Assembly: GCA_013361525.1 (NCBI GenBank)
Contig: JABFXY010000160.1
Location: 1 to 40,605 of the forward strand
DNA from: Polyangiaceae bacterium
GTDB lineage: Bacteria > Myxococcota_A > Polyangia > Polyangiales > Polyangiaceae
Length of the DNA: 40,605 nt
Direction of reading: 5' to 3'
Positions 8,233 to 16,496 of this stretch are shown piece by piece. A program made the translations under genes and the position numbers. How positions within the stretch are numbered: position 1 is the stretch's first letter; every line of letters begins with the position of its first letter. Under the pieces are notes generated by a model. It was not told the origin of the DNA. It worked only from the letters and a program-made list of their open reading frames with translations, and made no database searches.

Positions 8233-9503
8233 TGCTCAGCGGTCATAGCGCATTTTTCGCGCGAGGCCGGCTCAGATTCACTCAACAGCGCGCGGGCGCA
8301 AGCCCCGATCACGAAGGTTCGCGCGCGGGCAACCACATCTTGGTAACTCGCCGGATCGAGCTGACCGTGTGCGCGCCATGCCGCCGGGTCGACCTTTGCG
8401 GGCGCGATGGCTCCGGGGCCGACGACGAAGGGCTCTGCGAAAGTGCGTTCGATGGCTTTACGCCACGCGGCGTGCCTCTGCTTCAGGGCCCACGCGATCG
8501 TCTGCCACGCGAGCTCCGCGTGACGAGCCTCGTCCTCGGCGATCTCGCGCAGCGCCTCACGTACGCCGGGATCTTCTGCTTGGTCGGCAGCGCGCGCCGC
8601 GAGCAGTGCCGCGATCGTCTCGCCGACGCACCCTTCACGAATCGTCGCAGCCAAGATGTCTTCCGCGGTTCGCTGCGTCGGGTTCGGGTCATGGCAATCG
8701 AGCGCTTTCGGCCCGATTGCGCGGCCGGCATACCGCGACGCGAGCGAAAAGCAGAGCTCCGCGTGACGGATCTCGTCGCCCATTGCGCGTTGTGCTGCGC
8801 GCACGAGCGACGCCGGTGCACCGAGGCTCAACAGATCGAGCGCAAACCTCGCGAAGCTCGCGACCGACGCGTGCTCCATCAGCCCATTCGATGAAAATGC
8901 GTCGGACAAGGCCAGGCGTGTCGTCTCGTCGAGCTCGACGCTGCTACGAGCGGACTCGGTGACCCAATCGTCGCGGGACGCGAGACTCGCCGTCCGCGCT
9001 TCACCGAGGACGGTGAAGGGCCGGCCCATGCATTCGGAGTAGTAACCGACGACCGCCGTGTAACAGCATTGGTCGATAACCGAAGGGTCGGGGCCACACG
9101 CGACATAATCCAATGTTTGCGTGTCGCAGCAGAAGTCGTCGCAGTTTTCACCCTCGAGGATGTACGCGAGCTCCGAATACACCTCCGGCGTGGATGCGGC
9201 GAGACACGTGCCCTCGAACATCGAGATGCATTGGTAGACGGCGCTCTGCTCCGGGGCCGGCACGACGTCGCACGGGAAATCGACGGTCGTACCACCTGCG
9301 CCCTCGCCGCCGGACGCGCCCGCGCCACCTTGGTGCGTGGAGCTGCCGCCCGCGCCACCCTCACCCGAAGGCTCGTCGAACACGACGTTGGCGCCGCACC
9401 CGCCCGCAGCGACGACGACGGCCGAGAGGCCCATGCTGCCGAGCAAGCGAGCTGCGAATTCGCGAAACGCAGCGGGCGCGTCGGACGACGTTCGGTAAGA
9501 CAT
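8229..9503 (-). CDS. Lipoprotein with C-terminal ferritin-like domain
   Basis: 424 residues from ATG at 9503. An N-terminal signal ends at GGC (Cys36), followed by GANVVFDEP and a Gly/Ser linker to about 72. Residues 78-160 are Cys-rich (including CDDFCC, QCC and SEC) and should be disulfide-bonded outside the cytoplasm. Residues about 195-345 form a ferritin-like four-helix domain with candidate diiron ligands: Glu210 in MEHAS, Glu244 and His247 in GDEIRHAE, Glu295 in GCVGET, Glu325 and His328 in EDEARHAE. This internal pseudo-repeat of D/E-E-x-RHAE is typical of the superfamily. It may act in metal storage or oxidation chemistry at the cell surface; the substrate is unknown. It is the first gene of a two-gene operon and divergent from the racemase-like gene across 51 bp. 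Confidence 0.85.
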   Translation of the reverse strand: MSYRTSSDAPAAFREFAARLLGSMGLSAVVVAAGGCGANVVFDEPSGEGGAGGSSTHQGGAGASGGEGAGGTTVDFPCDVVPAPEQSAVYQCISMFEGTCLAASTPEVYSELAYILEGENCDDFCCDTQTLDYVACGPDPSVIDQCCYTAVVGYYSECMGRPFTVLGEARTASLASRDDWVTESARSSVELDETTRLALSDAFSSNGLMEHASVASFARFALDLLSLGAPASLVRAAQRAMGDEIRHAELCFSLASRYAGRAIGPKALDCHDPNPTQRTAEDILAATIREGCVGETIAALLAARAADQAEDPGVREALREIAEDEARHAELAWQTIAWALKQRHAAWRKAIERTFAEPFVVGPGAIAPAKVDPAAWRAHGQLDPASYQDVVARARTFVIGACARALLSESEPASREKCAMTAEQ

Positions 9504-9554
9504 GACGTTCGTGCTCCTGTGCCCGATTATCCACCGAAACGCGAGGAGAGGACC

Positions 9555-10280
9555 GTGCATTCGATTGGCATCTTGGCGCACAGCGCTGACGGCGCTGCGC
9601 TCTGCTTTCTCGAGATGTGTCGTGCGGCGGAGCGCAGGCTCGGTGCGCACGAGCATCCGGAGATCACGCTCTCGATCCTCCCGATGGGGCCGGTGCTCGA
9701 TGCTTGGGAGCGAATGGATCTCGCGACGATCGTCGCGTATCTGGGGCGTACCGCGGATCGCCTCGCCGCGGCAGGTTGCGCGTTTTTCGTCTGCCCCGAC
9801 AACACGGCCCATATCGCGCTCGAGGAGCCGGGCACCGCGCTTCCGCTGCCGGGGCTACACATCGCGGACATTGTCGCGCAGCGCGCCCGAACCGATGCGC
9901 GAACGCGCGTCGGCCTCCTCGGCACACGCTGGACGATGGAGGGCCCTGTCTACGCGCGAGCGCTCTCCCGCGCGGGCATCGAAATGAGAGTCCCGCCGGA
10001 CGCGCAGCGAGCGCGGGTCGACGCCATCATTTTCGACGAGCTCTGTCGCGGCATCATGACCACCTCTTCGCGCGATGAATACGTGCGCATCATCGAAGGG
10101 CTGCGTGATGACGGCTGTGGCGCCGTCATCCTCGGCTGCACCGAGATTCCTCTGCTCGTGACGCCCGAGGTGTCGCCTTTGCCGACGCTCGACTCCACGC
10201 GGCTCCTCGCGCAAGAAGCCGTCGCTGTCGCCGCGGGGGATCGCCCGTTGCCGCACTGGCGAGGTGGTCCCGATATGTGA
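9555..10280 (+). CDS. Aspartate/glutamate racemase family protein
   Basis: 241 residues from GTG at 9555, preceded by GAGGAGAGGA as ribosome binding site. The Asp/Glu racemase fold is shown by the N-terminal strand IGILAHS, the NTAH motif at residues 83-86, the GLLGTRWTM segment near 120 and LGCTEIPLL near 193-201. In cofactor-independent racemases two cysteines act as acid and base. The second is present (Cys195 in GCTEIP). At the first position, normally Cys directly before NTAH, there is Asp82 (CPDNTAH), with a cysteine two residues earlier (Cys80). It may still be an enzyme with a one-sided or different mechanism, or a family member with another substrate. It is probably a single-gene transcript, with its promoter in the 51-bp divergent gap. 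Confidence 0.85.
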   Translation: MHSIGILAHSADGAALCFLEMCRAAERRLGAHEHPEITLSILPMGPVLDAWERMDLATIVAYLGRTADRLAAAGCAFFVCPDNTAHIALEEPGTALPLPGLHIADIVAQRARTDARTRVGLLGTRWTMEGPVYARALSRAGIEMRVPPDAQRARVDAIIFDELCRGIMTTSSRDEYVRIIEGLRDDGCGAVILGCTEIPLLVTPEVSPLPTLDSTRLLAQEAVAVAAGDRPLPHWRGGPDM

Positions 10281-10286
10281 CGTGTC

Positions 10287-10595
10287 TCACTCGGGCAGGC
10301 CGCCCACACATTCGTCGATGCGATCGCGCTGGACGCCACATTGCGCGCGCCAGCCGCAACCCGCGAAATCGAGACACTCCATATACGCATCCATCTCGTC
10401 GTCGCATTCGTTCTCACGGGCGAGCTCTTCGAGATCTTCCCCGTCTGGCTCGCAATCTCCCCCGACGGGCGGACATGTCTCGGCCCCGCAATCGTTCGGA
10501 CCACACTCCTCGAGCGCGTTGCAGATCCCCTCGACCGTCGGTCCACATCCGGCGAGCACCATTGCGAAGGACAGCGCCAGCATTCGTGTGGTCAC
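10287..10595 (-). CDS. Small Cys-rich lipoprotein
   Basis: 102 residues from GTG at 10595, which overlaps the stop of the upstream gene (GTGA). A start at the ATG at 10583 is also possible. The signal peptide MLALSFAMVLAGC ends in the lipobox LAGC. The mature part is short, acidic and rich in cysteine, with about ten after the lipid Cys (CNALEEC, CGAETCPP, CDDEMDAYMEC, CGWRAQC), so it is likely held by several disulfides at the outer membrane or in the periplasm. I recognise the general type, small disulfide-rich myxobacterial lipoproteins, but no named family. It is the second gene of an operon with the Gly-rich protein encoded upstream, and it converges on the racemase-like gene. Confidence 0.75.
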   Translation of the reverse strand: MTTRMLALSFAMVLAGCGPTVEGICNALEECGPNDCGAETCPPVGGDCEPDGEDLEELARENECDDEMDAYMECLDFAGCGWRAQCGVQRDRIDECVGGLPE

Positions 10596-11071
10596 GGCGC
10601 ACCTCCGATTCCTCCAGTGCCGGCACCGCCGATACCGCCACCCGCACCTCCTGCTCCGCCTGCACCACCCACCGACGCTCCTCCGGTGCCCGCTCCTCCG
10701 CCTCCGAGTGCGCCGCCGCTGCCGCCGGCGCCTCCGCTGCCGCCGAAGCCTCCGGTGTCGGAGCCACCCGCCCCGGCGCCACCGTTGGAGCTCCAACCAC
10801 CGTCGCTCGACCAGCCGCCGTCGTTCGACCAGCCGCCGTCGTTCGAGGTGCCTCCATTCCCCCATGAGCCGCCGCCGTCGGCTGCCCGCAGGACGCAGGT
10901 GCAATCACGTTCGACGCGATCGGCTTCGAATGGGTTGTCGGCGGGAACGATCCGCTCGGTGCAGACGCGTTCTTCGTTACCGGGGCAGCCCGGACCACAT
11001 GCCAAGCTCGGTGTCAGCGCGAAGGACGCGCCGGTGCAAAGCAGCACTGACGAAAGAAATGCAGCTCGCAT
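10592..11071 (-). CDS. Secreted Gly-rich low-complexity protein
   Basis: 159 residues from ATG at 11071, chosen because it gives a signal peptide (MRAAFLSSVLLCTG... to ALTPSLAC). If SLAC serves as a lipobox it is a lipoprotein. A short Cys-containing part follows (CGPGCPGNEERVC, DCTC), then a stretch of almost pure Gly/Ser/Ala/Thr to the C terminus. That stretch starts with a six-residue unit GGWSND/GGWSSD repeated about four times and continues as GGAGG-type repeats. Such tails in myxobacteria are usually linkers to a domain, but here the protein ends in them. One possibility is that the next gene (10287-10595), which overlaps by GTGA, was once the C-terminal domain of a single protein. No function can be assigned. 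Confidence 0.7.
   Translation of the reverse strand: MRAAFLSSVLLCTGASFALTPSLACGPGCPGNEERVCTERIVPADNPFEADRVERDCTCVLRAADGGGSWGNGGTSNDGGWSNDGGWSSDGGWSSNGGAGAGGSDTGGFGGSGGAGGSGGALGGGGAGTGGASVGGAGGAGGAGGGIGGAGTGGIGGAP
10800..10851. repeat. 18-bp tandem repeat inside a coding region
   Basis: About three copies of an 18-base unit (ccgtcgttcgaccagccg with one or two changes) lie head to tail, with a more diverged fourth unit just before 10800. On the minus strand it encodes the repeated GGWSND/GGWSSD hexapeptide of the Gly-rich secreted protein. Its length in whole codons means copy number can change without breaking the frame. Confidence 0.8.
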
Positions 11072-11231
11072 AGGGACCTTCGAAGACAAGCGGTTGAGTC
11101 GTCGAAGGAACGGAGCAGGCAATCCGCGGACCACTCGCGATTACCGCGCCTTTATGGCTCGGCGCGTCGTTCGGCATGACGTCGCGATCAGACCGCGATT
11201 CGTTCAGCCGAGTCGCGCTCCAGGTCGGCGA

Positions 11232-11999
11232 TCACGTGATCCCGCCGCTCGCACGAATGATCTCCCCGGTCACGGCGACGTTCACGCCGGAGCACAAGAA
11301 GACGATCGTCGGGACGACCTCCTCGGGCGTCAGGATCCTTCGAATCGGCGATGTGCGCTCCATGTGTGCTCGATGCTCCGCCGGGATTCTCGCGGCATTG
11401 CGCTCCGTCAGCGTGAAACCGGGCATGACGACGTTCACGAGGATTCCAGCCGGTCCGAGCTCCTTCGACAACGTCTTCGTGAGGCCGTGCATCGCGGCCT
11501 TCGCCGCCGCGTAGGGTCCTGCACCGGCCATCCCATCTACAGCAATGGCGCTCGACACGTTCACGATGCGGCCCCACCCGCGAGCCCGCATCGTCGGAAG
11601 GACCGCTTGGATTGCGGTATACGCGCCCTCCGCGTTTGCTCGGAAGAGCGCTCTCCATTCATCGCCGGGAAGCTCTTCGAATGGCGGCATGTTCCAGGGC
11701 AGTCGCGTTCCCCATTGCACCGCGTTGTTCACGAGCACGTCGATGCCGCCCCATCGCGCCACGACTGCAGCGACGGCGGTGTGGATGGACTCTGCGGATC
11801 CGAGATCGAGCTCCAGCGCGATGGCCTCTCCGCCGGCTCGCTCGATGATGTCGACGACCGCTTGGGCCTTGTCGCGATGGTCCTTGTACGTGACGGCGAC
11901 GCGCGCACCTTCACGCGCGAACGAGAGCGCGGCAGCCCGGCCGATTCCTTGTGAGCTTCCCGTGACGACGACGACTCGACGTTCCAGCTGTAGATCCAT
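11232..11999 (-). CDS. Short-chain dehydrogenase/reductase, FabG-like
   Basis: 255 residues, the usual length for a classical SDR. The cofactor-binding motif TGSSQGIG is at 13-20, NNA of the fourth strand near 91-93, the catalytic Ser150 in VNVSS, and Tyr163 and Lys167 in YAAAK. The C-terminal part ends with SGVNVAVTGEIIRASGG, the usual SDR closing region. All catalytic residues are present, so it should be an active NAD(P)H-dependent oxidoreductase of the 3-oxoacyl-reductase or sugar/alcohol dehydrogenase type; the substrate cannot be told. It is divergent from the AraC-type regulator gene with 84 bp between, which makes that regulator a natural candidate to control it. Confidence 0.9.
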   Translation of the reverse strand: MDLQLERRVVVVTGSSQGIGRAAALSFAREGARVAVTYKDHRDKAQAVVDIIERAGGEAIALELDLGSAESIHTAVAAVVARWGGIDVLVNNAVQWGTRLPWNMPPFEELPGDEWRALFRANAEGAYTAIQAVLPTMRARGWGRIVNVSSAIAVDGMAGAGPYAAAKAAMHGLTKTLSKELGPAGILVNVVMPGFTLTERNAARIPAEHRAHMERTSPIRRILTPEEVVPTIVFLCSGVNVAVTGEIIRASGGIT

Positions 12000-12083
12000 G
12001 TCGAGCGGATAGCGCGCACCGCTACCTTCCTATTGGAAGGAACGGACATTCGATGAAGAAACGTCAGGCACCTTGAATGCTCG

Positions 12084-12884
12084 GTGGCGGCGCGACACAT
12101 TGCGCCGGTGACCTACGCTGTCGAGATCATTCAAGCGTCCCCCGCGCTCGGTGCATTCGTCGACGAGATCCGCGTGCTTCGCCATGTTCCCGGGCCGGCG
12201 ATGCGGGTCGAGCGGTTTCCCGATGGCAGCGCGAGCCTGCTGTTCCGCGCGCTCGGAGCTGGTCGCGGGGACGTTAGCGTCGCCGGTCCGCGCACGCGCG
12301 CGCTGTTCAAAAACGCGCCGCCTTCGGAGCTCGCAATCGCGGTCCAGTTCAAACCCGGCTCGGCGCTGCCCGTCTTCGGCATTCCGGTGAACGAGCTCAC
12401 GGACCGAATCGTGCGGCTCGAAGCCGTTTGGGGCGACGCCGCGCAGCCTTTGCTCGATGCCATGCTCGAGACGAGCGACACGAAGACCATCCTGCGCGCG
12501 CTCGAGGCGGCGTTGCTCGCGCGCTCGCGCCGGACCGGCGAGTCTACGTCTGCCACGTTGGCTCGACGCGCAGCCCGCTTGATCGCGGACCGCGTGCAAT
12601 CGACACCGATGAATGACCTCGCCGCCGAGCTCGGTGTGACGGCGCGCCACCTGCGGCGTGCTTTCGTCGAGACGGTGGGCGTCGGGCCGAAGGAGTTCGC
12701 GCGGATGATGCGATTGCAGCGCGTTCTACGCGTGGCCGACACGCCGAACCGAAGCTGGTCGGCCCTCGCCGTCGAGGCTGGTTACTACGATCAGGCCCAT
12801 TTGATCGGCGAGTTTCGCGCCCTCGTCGGGACGACACCCGCCGCGTTCTCGAAGCGCGAGCCTGCTCCGTCGCTGCGTTGGTAG
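12084..12884 (+). CDS. AraC-family transcriptional regulator
   Basis: 266 residues from GTG at 12084; GTG at 12108 is an alternative that removes eight residues. The C-terminal 100 residues hold the two helix-turn-helix motifs of AraC/XylS regulators: MNDLAAELGVTARHLRRAF, then PKEFARMMRLQRVL and SALAVEAGYYDQAHLIGEF with the closing GTTPAAF, which fits the family signature well. The N-terminal part resembles the ligand-sensing domain of regulators with a DUF6597-like N terminus (FPDGSASLLF, FKPGSA). It is expected to bind DNA as a cytoplasmic activator or repressor. The divergent SDR gene (11232-11999) is the most likely target. Confidence 0.9.
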   Translation: MAARHIAPVTYAVEIIQASPALGAFVDEIRVLRHVPGPAMRVERFPDGSASLLFRALGAGRGDVSVAGPRTRALFKNAPPSELAIAVQFKPGSALPVFGIPVNELTDRIVRLEAVWGDAAQPLLDAMLETSDTKTILRALEAALLARSRRTGESTSATLARRAARLIADRVQSTPMNDLAAELGVTARHLRRAFVETVGVGPKEFARMMRLQRVLRVADTPNRSWSALAVEAGYYDQAHLIGEFRALVGTTPAAFSKREPAPSLRW

Positions 12885-12984
12885 CTCGGTGCTCGATGCG
12901 AATCGTTCGAATCGAGAGCCCGACCGATTGTGACGCGTGATTGCCCCGTATACGGCGGGCGACGGGCCGTTATCATCTCCGAAG

Positions 12985-13593
12985 ATGACATCGATCCGAC
13001 GTGCCCCGTCGATGGACGCGTACATCGCATCGCTGCCGCACGGACTCAGCTCGTACAGCGGCTGCCAGCAGAAGGCGATCATCCTGAGCCAGTTCATCGG
13101 GCCGACGCCCGCGAGCGAGATCGCGCCGGCGTTGCCGCCCGAGCTCGCGAGTCTCGTCCTCGATCCGCCGCTGGCGACGGAATGGATCGCCGAGGTGAAG
13201 ACGACGGCGATCTACCTCGCCCTGCGCGACGCGATGGGCTCCGACGACGCGTTCGTCGCGCATGCTTACGCGATGAATCGTCGATTGTTGGCGCGCCCGG
13301 TCTATCGGATCCTGTTCGCGCTGACATCTCCCGAAACGGTTCTCCGCGGTGCGACGGCCCGCTGGGGGCAAATGCATCGAGGCACGGAGTTGCGTCCTCA
13401 CAAGGTCGTCGAGGGCGAGGCGGTGTTTCGGCTCACGTTCCCGCCGGGGTTGGTGCCGGCGATCCTCGCGCGGGCTTATACGACCGCGTACCGCGCCGCG
13501 ATCGAAATGGCGGGTGCGATCGACGCGACGGTCACCTTCGCGGACCAGACCTCCACCGGATGCACCTTTACGGCGCATTGGCGAAGATCCTGA
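12985..13593 (+). CDS. Unknown protein of a myxobacterial small-sensor-like type
   Basis: 202 residues from ATG at 12985; ATG at 13012 is another possibility. There is no signal peptide or membrane segment. It contains WIAEVKTTAIYLAL, AYAMNRRLLARPVYRILFAL, SPETVLRGATARW and a C-terminal CTFTAHW. The order of a helical half, the phrase SPE-x-x-L...W...G-x-L, and an ending C-x-F-x-x-x-W resembles small TIGR02265/DUF2378-type proteins, and also the 184-residue protein in the stressosome operon at 27187-27741. This is a visual resemblance only. It stands alone after the AraC gene, 100 bp downstream and in the same direction, and converges on the hydrolase gene. Confidence 0.65.
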   Translation: MTSIRRAPSMDAYIASLPHGLSSYSGCQQKAIILSQFIGPTPASEIAPALPPELASLVLDPPLATEWIAEVKTTAIYLALRDAMGSDDAFVAHAYAMNRRLLARPVYRILFALTSPETVLRGATARWGQMHRGTELRPHKVVEGEAVFRLTFPPGLVPAILARAYTTAYRAAIEMAGAIDATVTFADQTSTGCTFTAHWRRS

Positions 13594-13609
13594 CTTCGCC
13601 CAGCCGAGA

Positions 13610-14560
13610 TTACGACAGGCGATCCAGCGACTCTCGAATGGCGCGCCTCAATGCTTGGCGCCGTGTGAACACGGCCGAGATATGCCCCGACAGCTCGAAG
13701 CGAAGGGCGCTTCCACGCCAATGTCGGGCGAGTCGCTCGGTCTCGCGACGGGGAACGTAGCCGTCGAGCGTCATGGCGACGATGCTCGCGGCCCGCGGCT
13801 CGAGCGGAAGCGGTAGCCGGCAGAGGTCGGCGCGATCGAAGACCGACGCGAGGCGCGCTCGTCCCTCGTCACCGGCGCCGAGCGCGTCGAACGCGACGGA
13901 GCGTGAGAGAAGGCCGGCGGTATAGACGGGTGCTGGTGACCCGCCCGCCGCGAGCGCAGCGACGGCCACGCGCTCCCCCGACAAGGCGCCGACGAGCGCT
14001 GCCATGAACCCACCCATGCTGTAACCGGCAACGGCGACGCGCGCATAGCGAGCCCGCATCCACCGCAACAGGACGATTGCCTCGTCCATCGTCGCGAGAT
14101 GCATCTTGGTTTGATCAGAGACGTATCGAAGATTCGCGTCGACGGCGCCAATTGGGCGGCGTGTTCCGTAATAAGGATTTTCCAGGAACACCATGTCGAC
14201 GCCTTGCGCGACGAGCGGGGCGTGAATGCTCGTGCGAAGTCCATAACCCTCTTCCCGCGAGCCCGCGAGAACGAGGCATGCCGCACGGTTCGTCGATCGC
14301 GACATCCAGCGAAACTGCGCCCGCCGAATGGTCTCCGGAAGGTCCTTCGCGGGGGAGGTGAACCAGCCGTCGCGCACGACGAGCTCGTCGGTCGCGACCG
14401 GCTCGCCCAGCGTCGGCTCGATGTCGGGGACCGCGCGGGGGTCGACGCTCTCGGGCGTAAAGCGATCGATCGACGACGGGTCGCCCCAGCCGTCGCGGAA
14501 CATCATGGCCTTTCGTGCGGAATAGGCGCTGAAGAGGTAATCGACCGGATGCGGGACCAT
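13610..14560 (-). CDS. Alpha/beta hydrolase, ABHD18-like
   Basis: 316 residues. The nucleophile elbow is GYSMGG (Ser in the middle), preceded by MDEAIVLLRWMRARYARVAVA. A candidate acid is the Asp in LDGYVPR and the His is in SGHISAVF near the C terminus, so the triad order Ser-Asp-His is kept. The segment VFLENPYYGTRRP is typical of the abhydrolase_18 (ABHD18) group. No signal peptide is seen, so it is likely cytoplasmic and may hydrolyse esters or lipids; the substrate is unknown. It is divergent from the LysR gene over about 75 bp, the classical arrangement of a LysR regulator and its target. Confidence 0.82.
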   Translation of the reverse strand: MVPHPVDYLFSAYSARKAMMFRDGWGDPSSIDRFTPESVDPRAVPDIEPTLGEPVATDELVVRDGWFTSPAKDLPETIRRAQFRWMSRSTNRAACLVLAGSREEGYGLRTSIHAPLVAQGVDMVFLENPYYGTRRPIGAVDANLRYVSDQTKMHLATMDEAIVLLRWMRARYARVAVAGYSMGGFMAALVGALSGERVAVAALAAGGSPAPVYTAGLLSRSVAFDALGAGDEGRARLASVFDRADLCRLPLPLEPRAASIVAMTLDGYVPRRETERLARHWRGSALRFELSGHISAVFTRRQALRRAIRESLDRLS

Positions 14561-14635
14561 GCGCGCGAGACGCTAGCTCGTTCGAATGGCATGGGAACCC
14601 GTGATGCAGCGCCCACATGGAGATATGGCCGAATC

Positions 14636-15559
14636 ATGACTTCGAGGTCGCTTCTGTCATTCGACGCCGTTCCAACCCTCGCGCTCTTCCTCGACGTCGT
14701 GGAGGCGGGGTCTTTCTCGGCCGCGGCGCGGCGGCGCGGGCTCACGACCTCCGCCGTCAGCAAACGAATCGCGCAGCTCGAGGATCGCTTGGGCGCTCCG
14801 CTCCTGCATCGCACCACGCGCCGGCTCGCGCTCTCCGACGCCGGGCTTCGTCTCCGACTCCATGCCGAGCGCGCGTTGCGCGAGCTCGAAGAAGCCGAAG
14901 GCGAGATCGGCGAGCTGTCGCGTGCTCCGCGAGGGCTGCTCCGTGTCGCGACGAGCGTGAGCTTCGGTCAGATGCATATGGGCACGCTCGCATCCGAGTT
15001 CGTCGCTCGGCATCGCGACGTGACGATCGAGCTGTCGCTCGAGGAGCGGTTCGTCGATCTCGTCGCGGAGCGGTTCGATCTCGGCATCCGATGTGGCACG
15101 CCCGGGGATTCTTCGCTCAAGATCCGACGGCTCGCTCCGTCGCGGCGCGTCCTCTGCGCATCTCCCGCCTATCTGCGCGAGCGAGGTGAACCGAGCTCTC
15201 CCGCCGATCTCGAGCTGCACAATTGTCTTCGCCACGCGCTCGAGGACGCGGGGCGAACATGGGTCTTCGACGCAAGACCCAAACCGGTACAGGTGCGCGT
15301 AAGGGGGACCCTGAGGGCCGACAACGCGCTCGTGCTTCGCGACGCCGCCATCAAGGGGATCGGCATTGCTTTGCTTCCGAACTTCCTCGTTGCGGACGAT
15401 GTTCGCGCCGGACGATTGCACATCATCCTCGACGGATTGGCCGCCAAGGCCGGTCATATCTATGCAGTCCAGCCCCCGAGCCGGCAGCCGTCGCGCCTCG
15501 CGCGCGCATTCATTGCGCACCTCGCCGAGCGGCTGCCCGCCCTGATTGGCCGGCTCTGA
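14636..15559 (+). CDS. LysR-family transcriptional regulator
   Basis: 307 residues from ATG at 14636, a normal length for the family. The N-terminal winged helix has the LysR signature: ALFLDVVEAGSFSAAARRRG, TTSAVSKRIAQLEDRLGAPLLHRTTR, then LALSDAG. The co-inducer binding domain covers about 95-300 and includes the conserved LRVATSVSFG opening and an ERFDLGIR segment. A longer reading frame upstream exists but has no LysR features. It is divergent from the hydrolase gene at 13610-14560 and convergent, with only 5 bp between the stop codons, with the atypical SDR gene. Regulators of this kind often control the divergent gene and themselves. Confidence 0.92.
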   Translation: MTSRSLLSFDAVPTLALFLDVVEAGSFSAAARRRGLTTSAVSKRIAQLEDRLGAPLLHRTTRRLALSDAGLRLRLHAERALRELEEAEGEIGELSRAPRGLLRVATSVSFGQMHMGTLASEFVARHRDVTIELSLEERFVDLVAERFDLGIRCGTPGDSSLKIRRLAPSRRVLCASPAYLRERGEPSSPADLELHNCLRHALEDAGRTWVFDARPKPVQVRVRGTLRADNALVLRDAAIKGIGIALLPNFLVADDVRAGRLHIILDGLAAKAGHIYAVQPPSRQPSRLARAFIAHLAERLPALIGRL

Positions 15560-15564
15560 AGAAC

Positions 15565-16347
15565 CTACCAGTGGCCCGTCGTCATTCCACCGTCCACGGG
15601 GAGGACGACGCCGGTCACGAAGCGTGCGCTCGCGAGATAGATCACGGCGTCGACGACATCCTCCGGTTCCCCGATGTGGCCCATCGGTTGACCGCCCGCG
15701 AGGGCTTCGTACCCTGCGGGGGGCCCGATCAGCGGCGTCTTGATGGTCCCCGGCGCCACCGCATTGACGGTTATCTGCTCGGGGGCGAGCTCCAGAGCCA
15801 GCGATTGCGTCAGCCCATTGACCGCGCTCTTGACCGCCATGGCGACGCTCGCCGGAATCGATGCGAACGGCTGCAACGCGAGTGCGGCCGAAACGTTCAC
15901 GATGGCGCCGCCGCGCCCTCCGCGGCGGAAATCGCGCACGGCCGCTTGGGAAGCGAGCACGAGCCCACGCAAGTTCGTCCCGACGAGCAGGTCGAGGTCC
16001 GCCGGCTCGTAATCGCAGAAGGGCTTGCCGACGAAGATGCCCGCGCTGTTGACCAGCACGTCGACACGCTGAAATCGCTCGCGTGTTACCTCGAAGGTGC
16101 GGTCGACCGTGCGCACATCCGCAATGTCGCCCGCGACGCCCGCCGTGCGCTCCGAGGCATCGAGGCCTTCGACCACGCTGCGGAGCTTCGTCTCGTCGCG
16201 CCCGACGAGGACGACCCGTGCTCCTCGCCGCACGTACGCTTCGGCGACGGCCCGACCGATTCCACTCGATGCGCCGGTGACCACGACGGTGAGTGGCTCG
16301 GAAAGGCTCGGCCGTTTCGATCGAGCCGATGTTTGCGTGTCCGACAT
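15565..16347 (-). CDS. Short-chain dehydrogenase-like protein lacking catalytic Ser and Tyr
   Basis: 260 residues from ATG at 16347. The cofactor loop TGASSGIG (24-31), NSAG near 100, NLRG and the C-terminal VTGVVLPVDGGMTTGHW are all normal for a classical SDR. The active site is not. The segment that should read Y-x-x-x-K reads AMAVK (Ala169, Lys173), and after IVNVS there is Ala154 where the catalytic Ser would follow, with two extra residues between. I recall other bacterial SDRs with a similar PASVxxxxK pattern, so it may be an established atypical subfamily. It may bind the cofactor without classical chemistry or use other residues. It is convergent with the LysR gene and divergent from the ABC-F gene. 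Confidence 0.85.
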   Translation of the reverse strand: MSDTQTSARSKRPSLSEPLTVVVTGASSGIGRAVAEAYVRRGARVVLVGRDETKLRSVVEGLDASERTAGVAGDIADVRTVDRTFEVTRERFQRVDVLVNSAGIFVGKPFCDYEPADLDLLVGTNLRGLVLASQAAVRDFRRGGRGGAIVNVSAALALQPFASIPASVAMAVKSAVNGLTQSLALELAPEQITVNAVAPGTIKTPLIGPPAGYEALAGGQPMGHIGEPEDVVDAVIYLASARFVTGVVLPVDGGMTTGHW

Positions 16348-16496
16348 GATCCGATCCTCCTTCGACCTCGGCACGGGCCGCGGCGCACGGACGCAACATG
16401 AGGTCGTGCGGAGACGTCGAGCAGGGCACACTGGCGCCAAAGACCTTGTCCTGCGTGGAAACGATCGCCCGGCACACCCGACAAAACTCCATAGGA

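Noticed and set aside
10800..10851. Short tandem repeats that might suggest a CRISPR array
   Set aside because: The units are directly adjacent without unique spacers and encode a Gly/Trp/Ser repeat in frame.
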